DNA of 64,000 bases from Arthrobacter sp. MYb23 (GCF_002979775.1 NZ_PCPR01000003.1:62001-126000); one strand, 5' to 3'; shown: positions 34,595-44,455, counted from the stretch's first letter. A program made the numbers and translations. Notes: generated from the sequence alone by a model not told the origin.

Positions 34595-36118
34595 TTAGGC
34601 GGAGACTGCCAGGAGATCCTCGGCGTAGGCAAGCAGGGTGCGGACGGTGCATCCGGTGCCTTGCTTGGGCGTGTATCCATAGGGAGCGCCGTTGTTGAAC
34701 GACGGCCCGGCGATGTCCACGTGGGCCCAGGGGATCTGCTGCCCGGCGTCGTCCTTGCCCACGAATTCGCGGAGGAAGACGGCTGCGGTCATCATGCCAC
34801 CGTTGCGCTCACCAATGTTGGCCAGGTCCGCCACCTGTGAATCCAGGCTGGGACGGAGTTCCTCAGGCAACGGCATGGGCCAGACAAGTTCGCCTGCCCT
34901 GTCAGCGGCTGACTTCAATGCAGCGGTGACGGAGTCGGATCCCATGATCCCGGCCGTGCGCAAACCCAGGGCGATCAGTTGAGCACCCGTCAGCGTAGCG
35001 ACGTCAATGATGGCGTCCGGCTTCTCCAGGCTGGCAGCGACGATGCCGTCGGCCATGACCAGACGCCCTTCAGCGTCTGTGTTCAAAACTTCAACTGTCT
35101 TGCCGCCGTAGATCGTGAAGACGTCAGCGGGCCGGGCTGCGGCTCCGGACGGCATGTTTTCCGCAATGCAGAGCCATGCAGTGGCCTTAAGAGGCAGTCC
35201 GAGCGAGGCGATGGCCAGGACAGTGTTAAGTACGACGGCGGCACCGGCCATGTCGCTCTTCATGTCGCCCATGCCGAGGGCCGGCTTAATGGAAATACCG
35301 CCAGTGTCGAACGTGATGCCCTTGCCGACGAGGGCAATCTTCTTTGTAGCCTTTGCGGGGGCGTATTCGACCTTAACGAGGCGCGGCTGGCGGGTGGAGC
35401 CCTTGCCGACGCCGAGAATACCCCCGAAGCCTTCCTTTTCCAGACGCTTTTCATCCCAGACGGTGATCTTGACCGGAAGTCCCTTGGCCAGTTCCTTTGC
35501 CGATTCCGCGAAGGACTCCGGGTACAGGTGGCTCGGGGGCTCGTTGACCAGAGTCCGGGTTGAGTTGACGGCCCGGGCGAGCACGATTGCCCGATCCAGC
35601 GCGGGCTGGGCCGACTTGGCGTCGATATCCGAGAAGATCAGAGCCTTGGCCACAGGCGCCTTCAGCCCATCCTTGCTGGAACGGTGCTCCGTGTAGGCGT
35701 ACGCGCCCAAGGCGGCTCCTTCGGCGACAGCGGTGACATCCGCCAGGGTCGCCGTCGGGAACGCCAGCGTGACCGAAGCGGTACCCGCCAGCTGGCGTAC
35801 GGCGGATCCAGCGGCACGCCGCAGAGCTTCTCCGCCAAGGCTTCCGTCATCGGAAAGCTTTCCCACTCCGGCAAGGACAAGAATCCCTGAGCCTGTCTCC
35901 GGCAAGCCCGGAAGCCGGTGCGCCTGGTCGGCAGCGCCGGTGATCCCCAAGGGCTTCAGCGACCCTGCAACGGATTCGGCGGCTTTCGCGCTCAGTGGGT
36001 TGGACAGCAGTACCGGCCCGTCCGCGCCTTGGGCAACGCCAATCACAAGTGCGTCGCTGGGGGACTTTTTCAGGTCCTTGGCGATGATTCCCAGGATGAT
36101 GTCAGTAGTCTTGACCAC
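34595..36118 (-). CDS. pepA: Leucyl aminopeptidase (M17)
   Basis: A 507-aa M17 zinc/manganese aminopeptidase releasing N-terminal residues from peptides. The metal-site motif NTDAEGRLVMADG and the preceding GKGITFDTGGISIKP (metal-binding Asp) are intact, as is the catalytic Arg within EGRL. The N-terminal 170 residues form the variable macro-like domain. The start is GTG at 36118 behind GAGGAC. The neighbourhood pepA-lpd-E2 is conserved in actinobacteria; together with Tricorn it represents peptide turnover. Confidence 0.96.
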   Translation of the reverse strand: MVKTTDIILGIIAKDLKKSPSDALVIGVAQGADGPVLLSNPLSAKAAESVAGSLKPLGITGAADQAHRLPGLPETGSGILVLAGVGKLSDDGSLGGEALRRAAGSAVRQLAGTASVTLAFPTATLADVTAVAEGAALGAYAYTEHRSSKDGLKAPVAKALIFSDIDAKSAQPALDRAIVLARAVNSTRTLVNEPPSHLYPESFAESAKELAKGLPVKITVWDEKRLEKEGFGGILGVGKGSTRQPRLVKVEYAPAKATKKIALVGKGITFDTGGISIKPALGMGDMKSDMAGAAVVLNTVLAIASLGLPLKATAWLCIAENMPSGAAARPADVFTIYGGKTVEVLNTDAEGRLVMADGIVAASLEKPDAIIDVATLTGAQLIALGLRTAGIMGSDSVTAALKSAADRAGELVWPMPLPEELRPSLDSQVADLANIGERNGGMMTAAVFLREFVGKDDAGQQIPWAHVDIAGPSFNNGAPYGYTPKQGTGCTVRTLLAYAEDLLAVSA

Positions 36119-36452
36119 GAGGATGTGTCCTCACTTCTCTCTGCATTGCATGGCGGGGCCGCATGTTTGGCGGCCTGCCCCGGTAGGCGCCCGACGTCCT
36201 CTTGCGACGGCGGCCTTGGTCTTCAGGTCTAGCGTCGCAAAGCGCGCCGACCCTTTTTCGATCGTAGTCTCTAGAGTGCTGCGAACAGCAATTAAATGAG
36301 AGCTGCCGCACATCCGGGGCAGGAATGCCCGTTGGACGTGCAGCGTTGTATCGATTAGTAGAGTCCCGCAGCCAGGTGTTGGCGCCTTTTGGTGTCAGGT
36401 TGCCGGCGCCCCGGGACCTTCCCGAACTTTGTCATTGCGAAAGGAAAACGCC
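36119..36452. other. Divergent intergenic region between pepA and the PAC2 gene
   Basis: A stretch of 334 bp without a supportable gene. Toward the right end, TTGGAC (36332-36337) and TAGTAG (36356-36361) are 18 bp apart and could be the PAC2 promoter. The run TTAGTAGAGT here is also found upstream of glnA2 (11195-11204). I see no operator or riboswitch-like structure. Confidence 0.5.
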
Positions 36453-37391
36453 GTGTTTGAACGGATATCCGGCTCCCTCCTGGACCCTGAATCGCTGTAC
36501 GCACGAAACATCGAGACCTTCCACAGCCCCGAGCTGCGTGGACTGAACATGGTCATGGGATTCACGGGCTTTGCCGATGCCGGTCAGGTAGTCCGGCAGA
36601 TCAACGCGGAACTGTTGGATGAACTGGACGCTGAGGTGGTGGCCATGTTCGATGCCGACCAACTCATCGACTACCGCTCAAGGCGGCCCCACATCAGCTT
36701 CGTGGAGGACCATCTTCAGGACTACCAAGCGCCAAAGCTCGGCCTGTACAAGCTCAATGACGGCCTCGGCCAACCGTTTCTGCTCCTTGCCGGCTTCGAA
36801 CCCGATCTGCAATGGGAGCGTTTCTCGCGGGCCGTGGTGGGAATCGTGGAAGAACTCGACGTCAACCTGGTGACCTGGATCCATTCCATCCCCATGCCCG
36901 TCCCGCATACGCGGCCCGTTGGTGTGACGGTCCATGGCAACATGCCCGAGCTCATTGCGGGGATTTCGAGCTGGAAGCCCACCGTTGATGTTCCCGCCGC
37001 CATTGGCCACATCCTCGAACTGCGGCTCACCGAGGCGGAACGCAACGTGGCCGGGTATGTCATCCATGTCCCGCATTACCTCTCTGAAGCCGAGTATCCG
37101 CCAGCAGCCGTGGCCGGTTTGGAATACCTGGGGGCGGCAACATCCCTCATGCTGCCCACGGACAGGCTCAGGGAAGCAGGCCGTGAAGTGGGCCGGCAGA
37201 TTGCCGAGCAGATCGAGGCCTCTGAGGAAGTACAGGCAGTGGTGACGAATCTCGAGACCCGCTACGACGAGAAATCCGAGGGCGTTGTCCGCCGATCGCT
37301 GCTGGCTGATGAGAATGATGAACTGCCCAATGCTGAAGACATTGGAGCCGCCGTCGAGGCCTATCTGGCACGTAAAGACTCGCCTCAATAA
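36453..37391 (+). CDS. PAC2-family protein (proteasome-assembly-chaperone-like)
   Basis: A 312-aa protein of the PAC2 family, with the typical MVMGFTGFADAGQVVRQINAELL start, DADQLIDYRSRRPHISF, the GFEPDLQWERFS segment and GVTVHGNMPELI. In eukaryotes PAC2 chaperones proteasome assembly; the actinobacterial role is unproven. GTG at 36453 is chosen because AAAGGAAAAC is directly upstream. A Tricorn gene and an aminopeptidase gene lie nearby, but the proteasome operon itself is not in the window. Confidence 0.88.
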   Translation: MFERISGSLLDPESLYARNIETFHSPELRGLNMVMGFTGFADAGQVVRQINAELLDELDAEVVAMFDADQLIDYRSRRPHISFVEDHLQDYQAPKLGLYKLNDGLGQPFLLLAGFEPDLQWERFSRAVVGIVEELDVNLVTWIHSIPMPVPHTRPVGVTVHGNMPELIAGISSWKPTVDVPAAIGHILELRLTEAERNVAGYVIHVPHYLSEAEYPPAAVAGLEYLGAATSLMLPTDRLREAGREVGRQIAEQIEASEEVQAVVTNLETRYDEKSEGVVRRSLLADENDELPNAEDIGAAVEAYLARKDSPQ

Positions 37392-37426
37392 ATCAGCTTT
37401 GAGTAGCCGGCAGGCATAATTGGGGG

Positions 37427-38782
37427 GTGAATGCTCCCCGCGCCTGGCTCATCTGGACGATCGGCGTATTCGCCTACCTGGTGGCGGTGGCGCAGCGGAC
37501 CTCCTTTGGCGTTGCAGGTTTGGAAGCCACGGACAGATTCCATGCCAGCGCCTCTGCCATCTCTTTTTTCACGGTGCTTCAACTCCTGGTCTACGCAGGG
37601 TTGCAGATCCCCGTGGGCGTCTTGGTGGACAGGTTCGGTTCGCGGGCCATGATTGCCGGCGGTGCAGTCCTCATGGGATTGGGACAATTGCAGCTGGCCT
37701 TTGCGGACAGTGTTCCCGGCGGGGTCCTGGGCAGGGTCCTGGTGGGTGCAGGAGATGCGATGACCTTTATTTCGGTGATCCGCCTGGTCCCTTTGTGGTT
37801 CGCTCCTGCCAAGGTTCCGTTGGTCACCCAGTTGACCGGCATGTGTGGCCAACTTGGTCAGCTCTTCAGTGTTGTCCCGTTTGCGCTGCTTCTCCACGCG
37901 GCCGGATGGACGCCCGCTTTCCTGACCCTGGCAGCGATGTCCGTGCTGGCAGTGGTTCTGGTGCTGGCAGTCCTTCGCGATGCCCCACCCGGGCACCCGC
38001 CGCGGGAAACGGGTCAAGGCCTCCGTGCCACCGGCGTTTCCCTGTCCCGCGCGTGGAAACAACCCGGAACCCGGCTGGGACTCTGGAGCCACTTCACCGT
38101 TCAATTCAGTGGCAACCTTTTTGCGATGACCTGGGGGTATCCCTTCCTGTTGTCTGCCCAAGGACTTGATGCCGGTACCGTCTCCGGCCTCATGGCGTTG
38201 TTCGTGGCCACCGCGATCATTGCCGGGCCGGGGTTCGGACGGTTCGTGTCCAAACACCCCATGCGAAGGTCCGCCATGGTTTTGCTGATTGCTTTGGCGA
38301 CAACCCTGGCTTGGGCTGCCGTGCTCATTCTTCCCGAGCGCGCCCCTCTGTGGCTCCTGGTTATTTTGGTGGTGGTGTTGGCTGTGGGCGGGCCCGGATC
38401 CATGATCGGATTCGACTTTGCCCGAACATTCAATCCCTCGCACCGGATCGGCACAGCCACCGGTATTGTCAACGTCGGCGGTTTCATCGCTGCGCTCGTT
38501 GCCATTTACCTCATTGGCCTGGTCCTCGACCTCCTCTACGCCAGTGGTTTCTCAGACGGTGACCTCTACGGTCTTGCACCGTTCCGTATTGCCCTCAGTG
38601 TTCAGTTCGTACTGCTTGCCCTTGGTACGGTGCTCATCCTGGTGACACGGCGGAAGGTCCGCCGCCAAATGGCAGCCCAAGGGATTCACGTGCAGCCGCT
38701 CCTGGCCGCCCTCGCAAGGCAGCGCCGGGAACGGATCGAGCGACGACGTGCTCCACGCCCCACGTCTCCGGACGAAGAGTAG
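37427..38782 (+). CDS. MFS transporter
   Basis: A 451-aa protein with about 12 membrane segments and the MFS loop 2-3 signature in GVLVDRFGSRAMIAGG. Helix 1 starts almost immediately (RAWLIWTIGVFAYLVAVAQR), and the second half begins after the central loop near residue 195 (SRAWKQPGTRLGLWSHF). The tail from about 415 is basic (RRKVRRQ...RRERIERRR). Substrate unknown; the pattern resembles the nitrate/sugar-phosphate-like MFS group only loosely. The start is GTG at 37427 with CATAAT 6 nt upstream and no ribosome binding site. Confidence 0.87.
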   Translation: MNAPRAWLIWTIGVFAYLVAVAQRTSFGVAGLEATDRFHASASAISFFTVLQLLVYAGLQIPVGVLVDRFGSRAMIAGGAVLMGLGQLQLAFADSVPGGVLGRVLVGAGDAMTFISVIRLVPLWFAPAKVPLVTQLTGMCGQLGQLFSVVPFALLLHAAGWTPAFLTLAAMSVLAVVLVLAVLRDAPPGHPPRETGQGLRATGVSLSRAWKQPGTRLGLWSHFTVQFSGNLFAMTWGYPFLLSAQGLDAGTVSGLMALFVATAIIAGPGFGRFVSKHPMRRSAMVLLIALATTLAWAAVLILPERAPLWLLVILVVVLAVGGPGSMIGFDFARTFNPSHRIGTATGIVNVGGFIAALVAIYLIGLVLDLLYASGFSDGDLYGLAPFRIALSVQFVLLALGTVLILVTRRKVRRQMAAQGIHVQPLLAALARQRRERIERRRAPRPTSPDEE

Positions 38783-38874
38783 TACCAGCCCCTGGGTGGC
38801 TTTTCCACGGCAGCTTGTCCACATAAGCATGATGGTCACTGTTCCCTCCGGGGGGAGTTGCGCAGGGTGGAACC

Positions 38875-40134
38875 ATGACTTCCAACAGAACGCTCAGCAT
38901 CCACCAACCCGAAGACATCCTTGGCTACATACCCCACATGTTGGGGTACTGGCCCGAGGACAGTCTTGTAGCGATCACCATGCAGGGGAAAGTCCTTGGA
39001 GCCACGCTGCGCGTGGACCTGCCAAACCTTGCATCACTTGAGGCCCGTGCGGGTTTCGCAGACCAGATCCGGAGCTTCCTGATTGCCGATGAGGAGGCCA
39101 ACGGGGTGGTGCTCGCGGTCTACACGGACTCAGGGTGGGAGGACGGCACCGTGGTCCGGCAGGCAATTCCGCTGCTCAAGGCCCTGCAGCTGAGTCTCGA
39201 TGAAGTTGACTTGTCGGTCCGCGATGCCTGGCTGGTTGGTTCCGAGTACTGGCGCAGCGCTTACTGCACAGATCTTCAATGTTGTCCGGTGCCGGGATTG
39301 CCTGTTGAGCGCATCAAGAACAGCAGGCTCAGCGCAGAGCTGGTGTACAGCGGGAGTTCCATAGGGCCGTCCCCCAGGAGCGCCCTCGAAAGACCCCGGC
39401 TTGCCAGTCCCGGGGCCGTTGATCCTTTGGTTTTGGCAGCAGAGTCACGCTACGGCAAGCAGATTCTTGGTCGATGGCGGAGCGAGCGCTGCCTGGACGC
39501 CATCCTTGCCGTGTGGCACCACGTGCTGAACCGGGTTGAAGCCGGCCGCCCTCTGCGGTCCGGCGAGGATGCACGCATCATGGGCTTCCTTAGAACAACC
39601 CTCAGGGTCCCTGCCTGGCGGGACGCTGTGGTGGTTATGGCGGCAGCAGGAATGGATTCTGCGAAGTCCGGTGCATCGGCCTTCGGACTCTTCGTTGACG
39701 ACGACAATGACGGCAACACGCCGTTCGACCCACAAGAACTCGGAGTGGAAGAGCCTGTTGCCGCCACCGCCAAAGTACTGCCAGAACTAAGTACCGACGA
39801 AGACGTCTTCACCTACGGTGACGTCCTGCTTGGCATGCGGCCGGACATGCCTTGCTGGACAGCTCTGGATGCACTGCAAACGGTCCTTGCCGGGCTGTGC
39901 GTCGATGACGAATCCGGTGTCGTGCCCGCAGCGGCACTGACTCTGCAAGGCTGGATCGCCTGGTGCAAGGGGCGCGGATCCATTGCCCACGCGTGCCTCA
40001 GCGGGGCGGAGGCCGCCCAACCGGGCTATCGACTTGCCGAGCTGCTGATGGATCTCCTGGGCACAGGGACCATTTGCCCGTGGGCGCGAAGTTCCAGCAC
40101 TGCCTGGCGCGGATACAGGGACACGGTCGTGTAG
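38875..40134 (+). CDS. DUF4192 domain-containing protein
   Basis: A 419-aa actinobacterial protein matching the DUF4192 pattern: an opening SIHQPEDILGYIPHMLGYWPEDSLVAI, an RVDLP segment, DAWLVGSEYWRSAYC near residue 120 and a C-terminal FGVD-type aromatic/helical region. Function unknown. No membrane helices are evident. The start is ATG at 38875. It lies immediately upstream of sigA on the same strand, an arrangement common in this group. Confidence 0.88.
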   Translation: MTSNRTLSIHQPEDILGYIPHMLGYWPEDSLVAITMQGKVLGATLRVDLPNLASLEARAGFADQIRSFLIADEEANGVVLAVYTDSGWEDGTVVRQAIPLLKALQLSLDEVDLSVRDAWLVGSEYWRSAYCTDLQCCPVPGLPVERIKNSRLSAELVYSGSSIGPSPRSALERPRLASPGAVDPLVLAAESRYGKQILGRWRSERCLDAILAVWHHVLNRVEAGRPLRSGEDARIMGFLRTTLRVPAWRDAVVVMAAAGMDSAKSGASAFGLFVDDDNDGNTPFDPQELGVEEPVAATAKVLPELSTDEDVFTYGDVLLGMRPDMPCWTALDALQTVLAGLCVDDESGVVPAAALTLQGWIAWCKGRGSIAHACLSGAEAAQPGYRLAELLMDLLGTGTICPWARSSSTAWRGYRDTVV

Positions 40135-40264
40135 GGGGTTTGGGTATTCATCAGGCGTAGGTTTCGCAAAACCGTGAGACAATGGATGCCGAGACCCGGT
40201 TGGGTCCGCGTTCGAATGCCTGAATTGGCCCCTTCGCCGGGAACAATACAGTGTCGTCGAGAGT

Positions 40265-40276
40265 TCTCTATAGAGA
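40265..40276. promoter_or_regulatory. 12-bp palindrome upstream of sigA
   Basis: TCTCTATAGAGA is a perfect palindrome, flanked by a looser AGAG...CTCT extension, about 105 bp before the sigA start. The intergenic region also holds TTGACA at 40316-40321 and TATGGT at 40343-40348, but their 21-bp spacing is too long for a standard promoter. Confidence 0.35.
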
Positions 40277-40380
40277 CTCTGCAGACGGCGATTGCATTTG
40301 AAATTGATCGCGGACTTGACAGGGTCATAGTGGTGTTGCCCGTATGGTGATTCCACAGACCGCCGCTAGAAAGGTTTTCT

Positions 40381-41682
40381 GTGACCCCGTCTTCCGTCGA
40401 GAAGGAACCCGCCGCCCAGGCCGAATTGTCCGCTGAGGAAAAGAAGGCGGCAACATCGGCAAAGCGCGCAGCGACACGTGCTGCCAACAAGGCCTCAGAG
40501 GGCGACTCTGACAAGCCGGCACCTAAGAAGCGTGGACCCAAGCCCGGTGCCAAGGCCGCCGCTGAAGCCGCGAACAAGTCCTCAGGCTCTGACGCTGAGG
40601 ACTCCAGCGGCGAGGATGAAGACTTTGATCCCGCAGCTGCCGAGGAAGTCGGAGACGACGAGGACGGCGCTACGGCCACCAAGGACAAGGCTGCGCCATC
40701 CGGTTCGGGATTCGTTTACTCGGATGCCGACGACGACGACGCTCCTGTCCAGCAGGTCATGTCGGCCGGCGCTACAGCCGACCCCGTCAAGGACTACCTC
40801 AAGCAGATCGGCAAGGTTGCCCTGCTGAATGCAGAGCAGGAAGTTGATCTCGCACTTCGGATTGAGGCCGGCCTCTTTGCTGAGGAAAAGATCAACGCTG
40901 ACGACGGATCCATGGATCCCAAGCTCAAGCGTGAGCTTGAATTCGTCATTCACGACGGCAAGCGTGCCAAGAACCACCTGCTCGAAGCCAACCTGCGCCT
41001 CGTCGTTTCCTTGGCCAAGCGCTACACCGGCCGCGGCATGCTCTTCCTGGACCTGATCCAGGAAGGCAACCTGGGCCTTATCCGCGCAGTAGAGAAGTTC
41101 GACTACACCAAGGGCTTTAAGTTCTCCACCTACGCCACATGGTGGATCCGCCAGGCCATTACCCGCGCCATGGCAGACCAAGCCCGCACCATCCGTATTC
41201 CGGTGCACATGGTGGAAGTCATCAACAAGCTGGCCCGCGTACAGCGCCAAATGCTGCAGGACCTCGGCCGTGAACCGACACCTGAGGAGCTGGCACTCGA
41301 ACTGGACATGACGCCTGAGAAGGTTGTTGAGGTCCAGAAGTACGGGCGCGAGCCGATTTCACTGCACACCCCGCTGGGCGAGGACGGTGACTCGGAGTTC
41401 GGTGACCTGATCGAGGACTCGGAGGCGGTTGTTCCCGCCGACGCCGTCAGCTTCACGCTCCTGCAGGAGCAACTGCATTCCGTTTTGGACACACTGTCCG
41501 AGCGCGAGGCCGGGGTCGTCGCGATGCGCTTCGGTTTGACTGACGGTCAGCCGAAGACTTTAGACGAAATCGGCAAGGTCTACGGCGTCACGCGTGAGCG
41601 CATTCGTCAGATCGAAAGCAAGACCATGTCCAAGCTGCGGCACCCGTCCCGCTCGCAGGTCCTTCGGGACTACCTGGACTAA
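40381..41682 (+). CDS. sigA: Primary RNA polymerase sigma factor (RpoD/HrdB type)
   Basis: A 433-aa principal sigma factor. The first about 120 residues are a low-complexity Lys/Ala then acidic extension typical of actinobacterial HrdB. Region 1.2 begins [16 protein letters not shown], region 2 includes [17 protein letters not shown] and [16 protein letters not shown], region 3 [14 protein letters not shown], and region 4 the helix-turn-helix [21 protein letters not shown]. The start is GTG at 40381 behind AGAAAGG. A strong terminator follows. Confidence 0.98.
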   Translation: MTPSSVEKEPAAQAELSAEEKKAATSAKRAATRAANKASEGDSDKPAPKKRGPKPGAKAAAEAANKSSGSDAEDSSGEDEDFDPAAAEEVGDDEDGATATKDKAAPSGSGFVYSDADDDDAPVQQVMSAGATADPVKDYLKQIGKVALLNAEQEVDLALRIEAGLFAEEKINADDGSMDPKLKRELEFVIHDGKRAKNHLLEANLRLVVSLAKRYTGRGMLFLDLIQEGNLGLIRAVEKFDYTKGFKFSTYATWWIRQAITRAMADQARTIRIPVHMVEVINKLARVQRQMLQDLGREPTPEELALELDMTPEKVVEVQKYGREPISLHTPLGEDGDSEFGDLIEDSEAVVPADAVSFTLLQEQLHSVLDTLSEREAGVVAMRFGLTDGQPKTLDEIGKVYGVTRERIRQIESKTMSKLRHPSRSQVLRDYLD

Positions 41683-41699
41683 ACAAGCAGAGTCATGGG

Positions 41700-41733
41700 A
41701 AGTGGCCCGGCCGGATTTCCGGCTGGGCCACTT
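41700..41733 (+). terminator. sigA terminator
   Basis: A 15-bp stem (41700-41714 with 41719-41733, one G-T pair) and ATTT loop, followed by TTCTT. It lies 17 bp after the sigA stop. Confidence 0.88.
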
Positions 41734-41801
41734 TCTTGAGCGCATTCAGCTGAGTTTCTGCCTTCAGTTGAGCTTCTCGGTACGAAACCAGTTAAACGCA
41801 A

Positions 41802-41831
41802 CAAGGCCCCTCCCTGAAGGGAGGAGCCTTG
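41802..41831 (-). terminator. Terminator for the small gene at 41870-42091
   Basis: CAAGGC/GCCTTG ends with CCTCCCT/AGGGAGG inner pairs and one mismatch (41802-41831). It is 38 bp beyond the stop of the leftward small gene. Confidence 0.7.
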
Positions 41832-41869
41832 TCATGTCATCACATCGGTTGTCCGGTGAGCCGGGTTGC

Positions 41870-42091
41870 CTAGTCGACGGGGACAGGAGCCTTCTCGGTG
41901 AGGCGCTCGGTCTCATCGTGCCAGTCGGAAGTCATGGGCCGGAGCGTGGCTTCAACTGCGCGGGCGTGGTGGCCGCAGAAGAGCAGCTCACCGCCGGAGG
42001 ACTCGAGTACAACGCGGACGTACGCTTGGGCTCCGCAACGGTCACAGCGATCAGCTGCGTTCAGCGTGCGGTCTGCAACTGCTGTTGTCAT
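41870..42091 (-). CDS. Small Cys/His protein of the DUF7455 type
   Basis: A 73-aa protein with a short zinc-ribbon-like arrangement: CDRCGAQAYVRV and, 18 residues on, LLFCGHHARA, giving Cys-x2-Cys and Cys-x-His-His as likely metal ligands. The family is small, conserved in actinobacteria beside sigA, and of unknown function (DUF7455-like). The start is ATG at 42091 with a near-perfect AAGGAGG about 6 nt upstream, implying strong translation. Confidence 0.85.
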   Translation of the reverse strand: MTTAVADRTLNAADRCDRCGAQAYVRVVLESSGGELLFCGHHARAVEATLRPMTSDWHDETERLTEKAPVPVD

Positions 42092-42346
42092 GTCGGCCTC
42101 CTTAGTAGTTCTGTACATCCATATAACCAGCATTCGACGCAGATCCATGGCAAGGATGGGTCACTTTCGCTGTCCGCGTATCACATGTGCGTAACGTAAC
42201 CGGGAAGGCTGCGCCTGCAGTGGAGTGGCAAACGGGGCTTGTTCCCTTCCCCGGCTAGGCTGGTACGGGCAGTGTTTGCCTTGATTTACCAGTCAGAGGC
42301 GGCTGGGAAGTACCCCCGAGATATACCCCGAAGGAGCACACCGCGA

Positions 42347-44455
42347 GTGGCACCGAGTTCTGAATACAACGCCCGGCATTTGTCTGTCCTTGAGGGCCTG
42401 GAAGCTGTTCGAAAGCGCCCTGGCATGTACATCGGCTCCACGGACTCCCGCGGTCTCATGCACTGCCTGTGGGAAATCATCGACAACGCCGTGGATGAGG
42501 CCTTGGCCGGCTTTGGACATGACATCAAGGTCATTCTGCATGCGGACAACTCGGTGGAGATTCACGACGACGGTCGAGGCATTCCCGTGGACGTCGAACC
42601 CAAGACCGGCCTCTCCGGCGTCGAGGTGGTCTTCACCAAACTGCACGCAGGCGGCAAATTCGGCGGCGGTTCCTACACTGCCTCGGGCGGTCTGCACGGT
42701 GTGGGCGCCTCTGTGGTGAACGCGTTGTCAAGCCGCTTGGACGTCCAGGTGGACCGAGGCAGCAAGACGTACCAAATGTCATTCCGTCGCGGCGAGCCTG
42801 GACGTTTCGTGGATGCCGGGGCAAAACCCAGCCCCGATGCGCCCTTTGAACCGTTCGTTGAGAAGTCGGTGCTTGATGTTGTGGGCAAGGCAAAGCGCGG
42901 TGTCACGGGAACCCGTGTGCGCTACTGGTCGGACCGTCAGATTTTCACCCCTGATGCCAAGTTCTCATACGATGATCTGGCGTCAAGGGCGCGTCAGACC
43001 TCCTTCCTTGTGCCGGGCCTGAAGATCACGGTGCGCGACGAACGCAAGCTGGCCGGCACGCCGGGGGAGTCCGGCGTCCATGAGGAGGTGTTCCACCATG
43101 ACGGCGGCATCTCCGAGTTCGTTGAGTTCCTCGCGGCCGATTCCGGAGTGACGGACGTTTGGCGCCTTCATGGGTCCGGAAAGTTCAAGGAAACCGTCCC
43201 CGTGCTCGATGAAAACGGGCACAGCAAGATCGCCGAGGTTGAGCGTGATTGTGAGGTGGACATCGCCCTGCGCTGGGGCATTGGTTATGAGACCACCATG
43301 CGCAGCTTCGTCAACATCATCGCCACGCCCAAGGGCGGCACGCACCAGTCCGGTTTTGAAACTGCCTTGCTGAAGACCTTCCGCAAAGCTGTGGAGACGA
43401 ATGCACGCAAGCTGAAAGCCGGGAACGACAAGGTAGAGAAGGACGATATTCTCGCCGGGCTGACGGCTGTCCTTACCGTCCGGCTGGCGGAGCCGCAGTT
43501 CGAGGGACAGACCAAGGAGATCCTTGGCACCTCCGCGGTCCGGGCCATTGTTGCCAAGGTGGTTGAGAAGGAAATATCCGCGAGGCTGAATTCGGCCAAC
43601 CGCAACGACAAAGCCCAGTCCGCGCTCCTGTTGGAGAAGATGGTGGCGGAGATGAAGTCGCGCATCTCGGCCCGTGTGCACAAGGAAACCCAGCGCCGGA
43701 AGAACGCACTGGAAACCTCGTCGATGCCCACCAAGCTCGCCGACTGCCGGACTGATGACGTAGCACGCTCCGAACTGTTCATCGTAGAGGGCGACTCGGC
43801 TCTCGGTACCGCCAAGCTTGCGCGGTCCTCTGACTTCCAGGCTCTGCTGCCTATCCGCGGAAAGATCCTGAACGTTCAGAAGGCATCGGTTGGAGACATG
43901 TTGTCCAACGCTGAGTGCGCCGCGTTGATCCAGGTGGTAGGCGCCGGCTCGGGTCGAAGCTTCGATATTGACGTTGCACGGTACGGCAAAGTCATCCTGA
44001 TGACCGACGCCGACGTTGACGGCGCGCACATCCGGACCCTCCTGCTGACGCTGTTCTTCCGTTACATGCGGCCCATGGTCGAGGCAGGCCGTGTGTTTGC
44101 GGCTGTCCCGCCGCTGCACCGGGTGGAGGTTATCAATCCTGGCCAGAAGGCCAATGAGATGATCTATACCTATTCGGAGGCCGAGCTCCACGTGCTTCTC
44201 TCCAATCTCGCGAAGGAAGGCAAGCGCTACAAGGAGCCCATCCAGCGGTACAAGGGTCTGGGTGAGATGGACGCACAGCAGCTGGCCGAGACCACCATGG
44301 ACCCGCGCCACAGGACTCTTCGGAAGGTGGGGATCGAAAGCGCCCAGCGCGCCGAGGAGGTCTTCGACCTCCTGATGGGCTCCGACGTTGCACCCCGCAA
44401 GGAATTCATCATTGCAGGTGCAGCTACCCTGGACCGGGAACGCATCGACGCTTAG
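42347..44455 (+). CDS. parE: Type IIA DNA topoisomerase subunit B (topoisomerase IV ParE type)
   Basis: A 703-aa ATPase subunit. The GHKL ATPase has Glu43/Asn47 in EIIDNAVDEA, DDGRGIPV and GGLHGVGASVVNALS. The Toprim domain has FIVEGDSALGTAK and MTDADVDGAHIRTLL. The C-terminus is RYKGLGEMDAQQLAETTMDP. GTG at 42347 is used because AAGGAG lies about 10 nt upstream; the frame is open to 42239 but that start lacks support. It is assigned as ParE because the partner A subunit at 56397-58913 lacks a visible GyrA box and dnaA/recF/gyrA are not adjacent; a second gyrase B outside the window is expected. Confidence 0.92.
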   Translation: MAPSSEYNARHLSVLEGLEAVRKRPGMYIGSTDSRGLMHCLWEIIDNAVDEALAGFGHDIKVILHADNSVEIHDDGRGIPVDVEPKTGLSGVEVVFTKLHAGGKFGGGSYTASGGLHGVGASVVNALSSRLDVQVDRGSKTYQMSFRRGEPGRFVDAGAKPSPDAPFEPFVEKSVLDVVGKAKRGVTGTRVRYWSDRQIFTPDAKFSYDDLASRARQTSFLVPGLKITVRDERKLAGTPGESGVHEEVFHHDGGISEFVEFLAADSGVTDVWRLHGSGKFKETVPVLDENGHSKIAEVERDCEVDIALRWGIGYETTMRSFVNIIATPKGGTHQSGFETALLKTFRKAVETNARKLKAGNDKVEKDDILAGLTAVLTVRLAEPQFEGQTKEILGTSAVRAIVAKVVEKEISARLNSANRNDKAQSALLLEKMVAEMKSRISARVHKETQRRKNALETSSMPTKLADCRTDDVARSELFIVEGDSALGTAKLARSSDFQALLPIRGKILNVQKASVGDMLSNAECAALIQVVGAGSGRSFDIDVARYGKVILMTDADVDGAHIRTLLLTLFFRYMRPMVEAGRVFAAVPPLHRVEVINPGQKANEMIYTYSEAELHVLLSNLAKEGKRYKEPIQRYKGLGEMDAQQLAETTMDPRHRTLRKVGIESAQRAEEVFDLLMGSDVAPRKEFIIAGAATLDRERIDA

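Noticed and set aside
36119..36452. Possible small genes on the reverse strand between pepA and the PAC2 gene.
   Set aside because: The frames of 60-69 codons are Arg-rich, lack ribosome binding sites and overlap each other in different frames.
40316..40348. TTGACA and TATGGT upstream of sigA as a standard promoter.
   Set aside because: The 21-bp spacing is too long for sigma-A recognition; one of them may belong to a promoter whose other half I could not identify.
42983..44311. Antisense open frame of more than 400 codons across parE.
   Set aside because: It mirrors high-GC third positions of parE; the translation is His/Leu/Gln-rich with no domain and no ribosome binding site.
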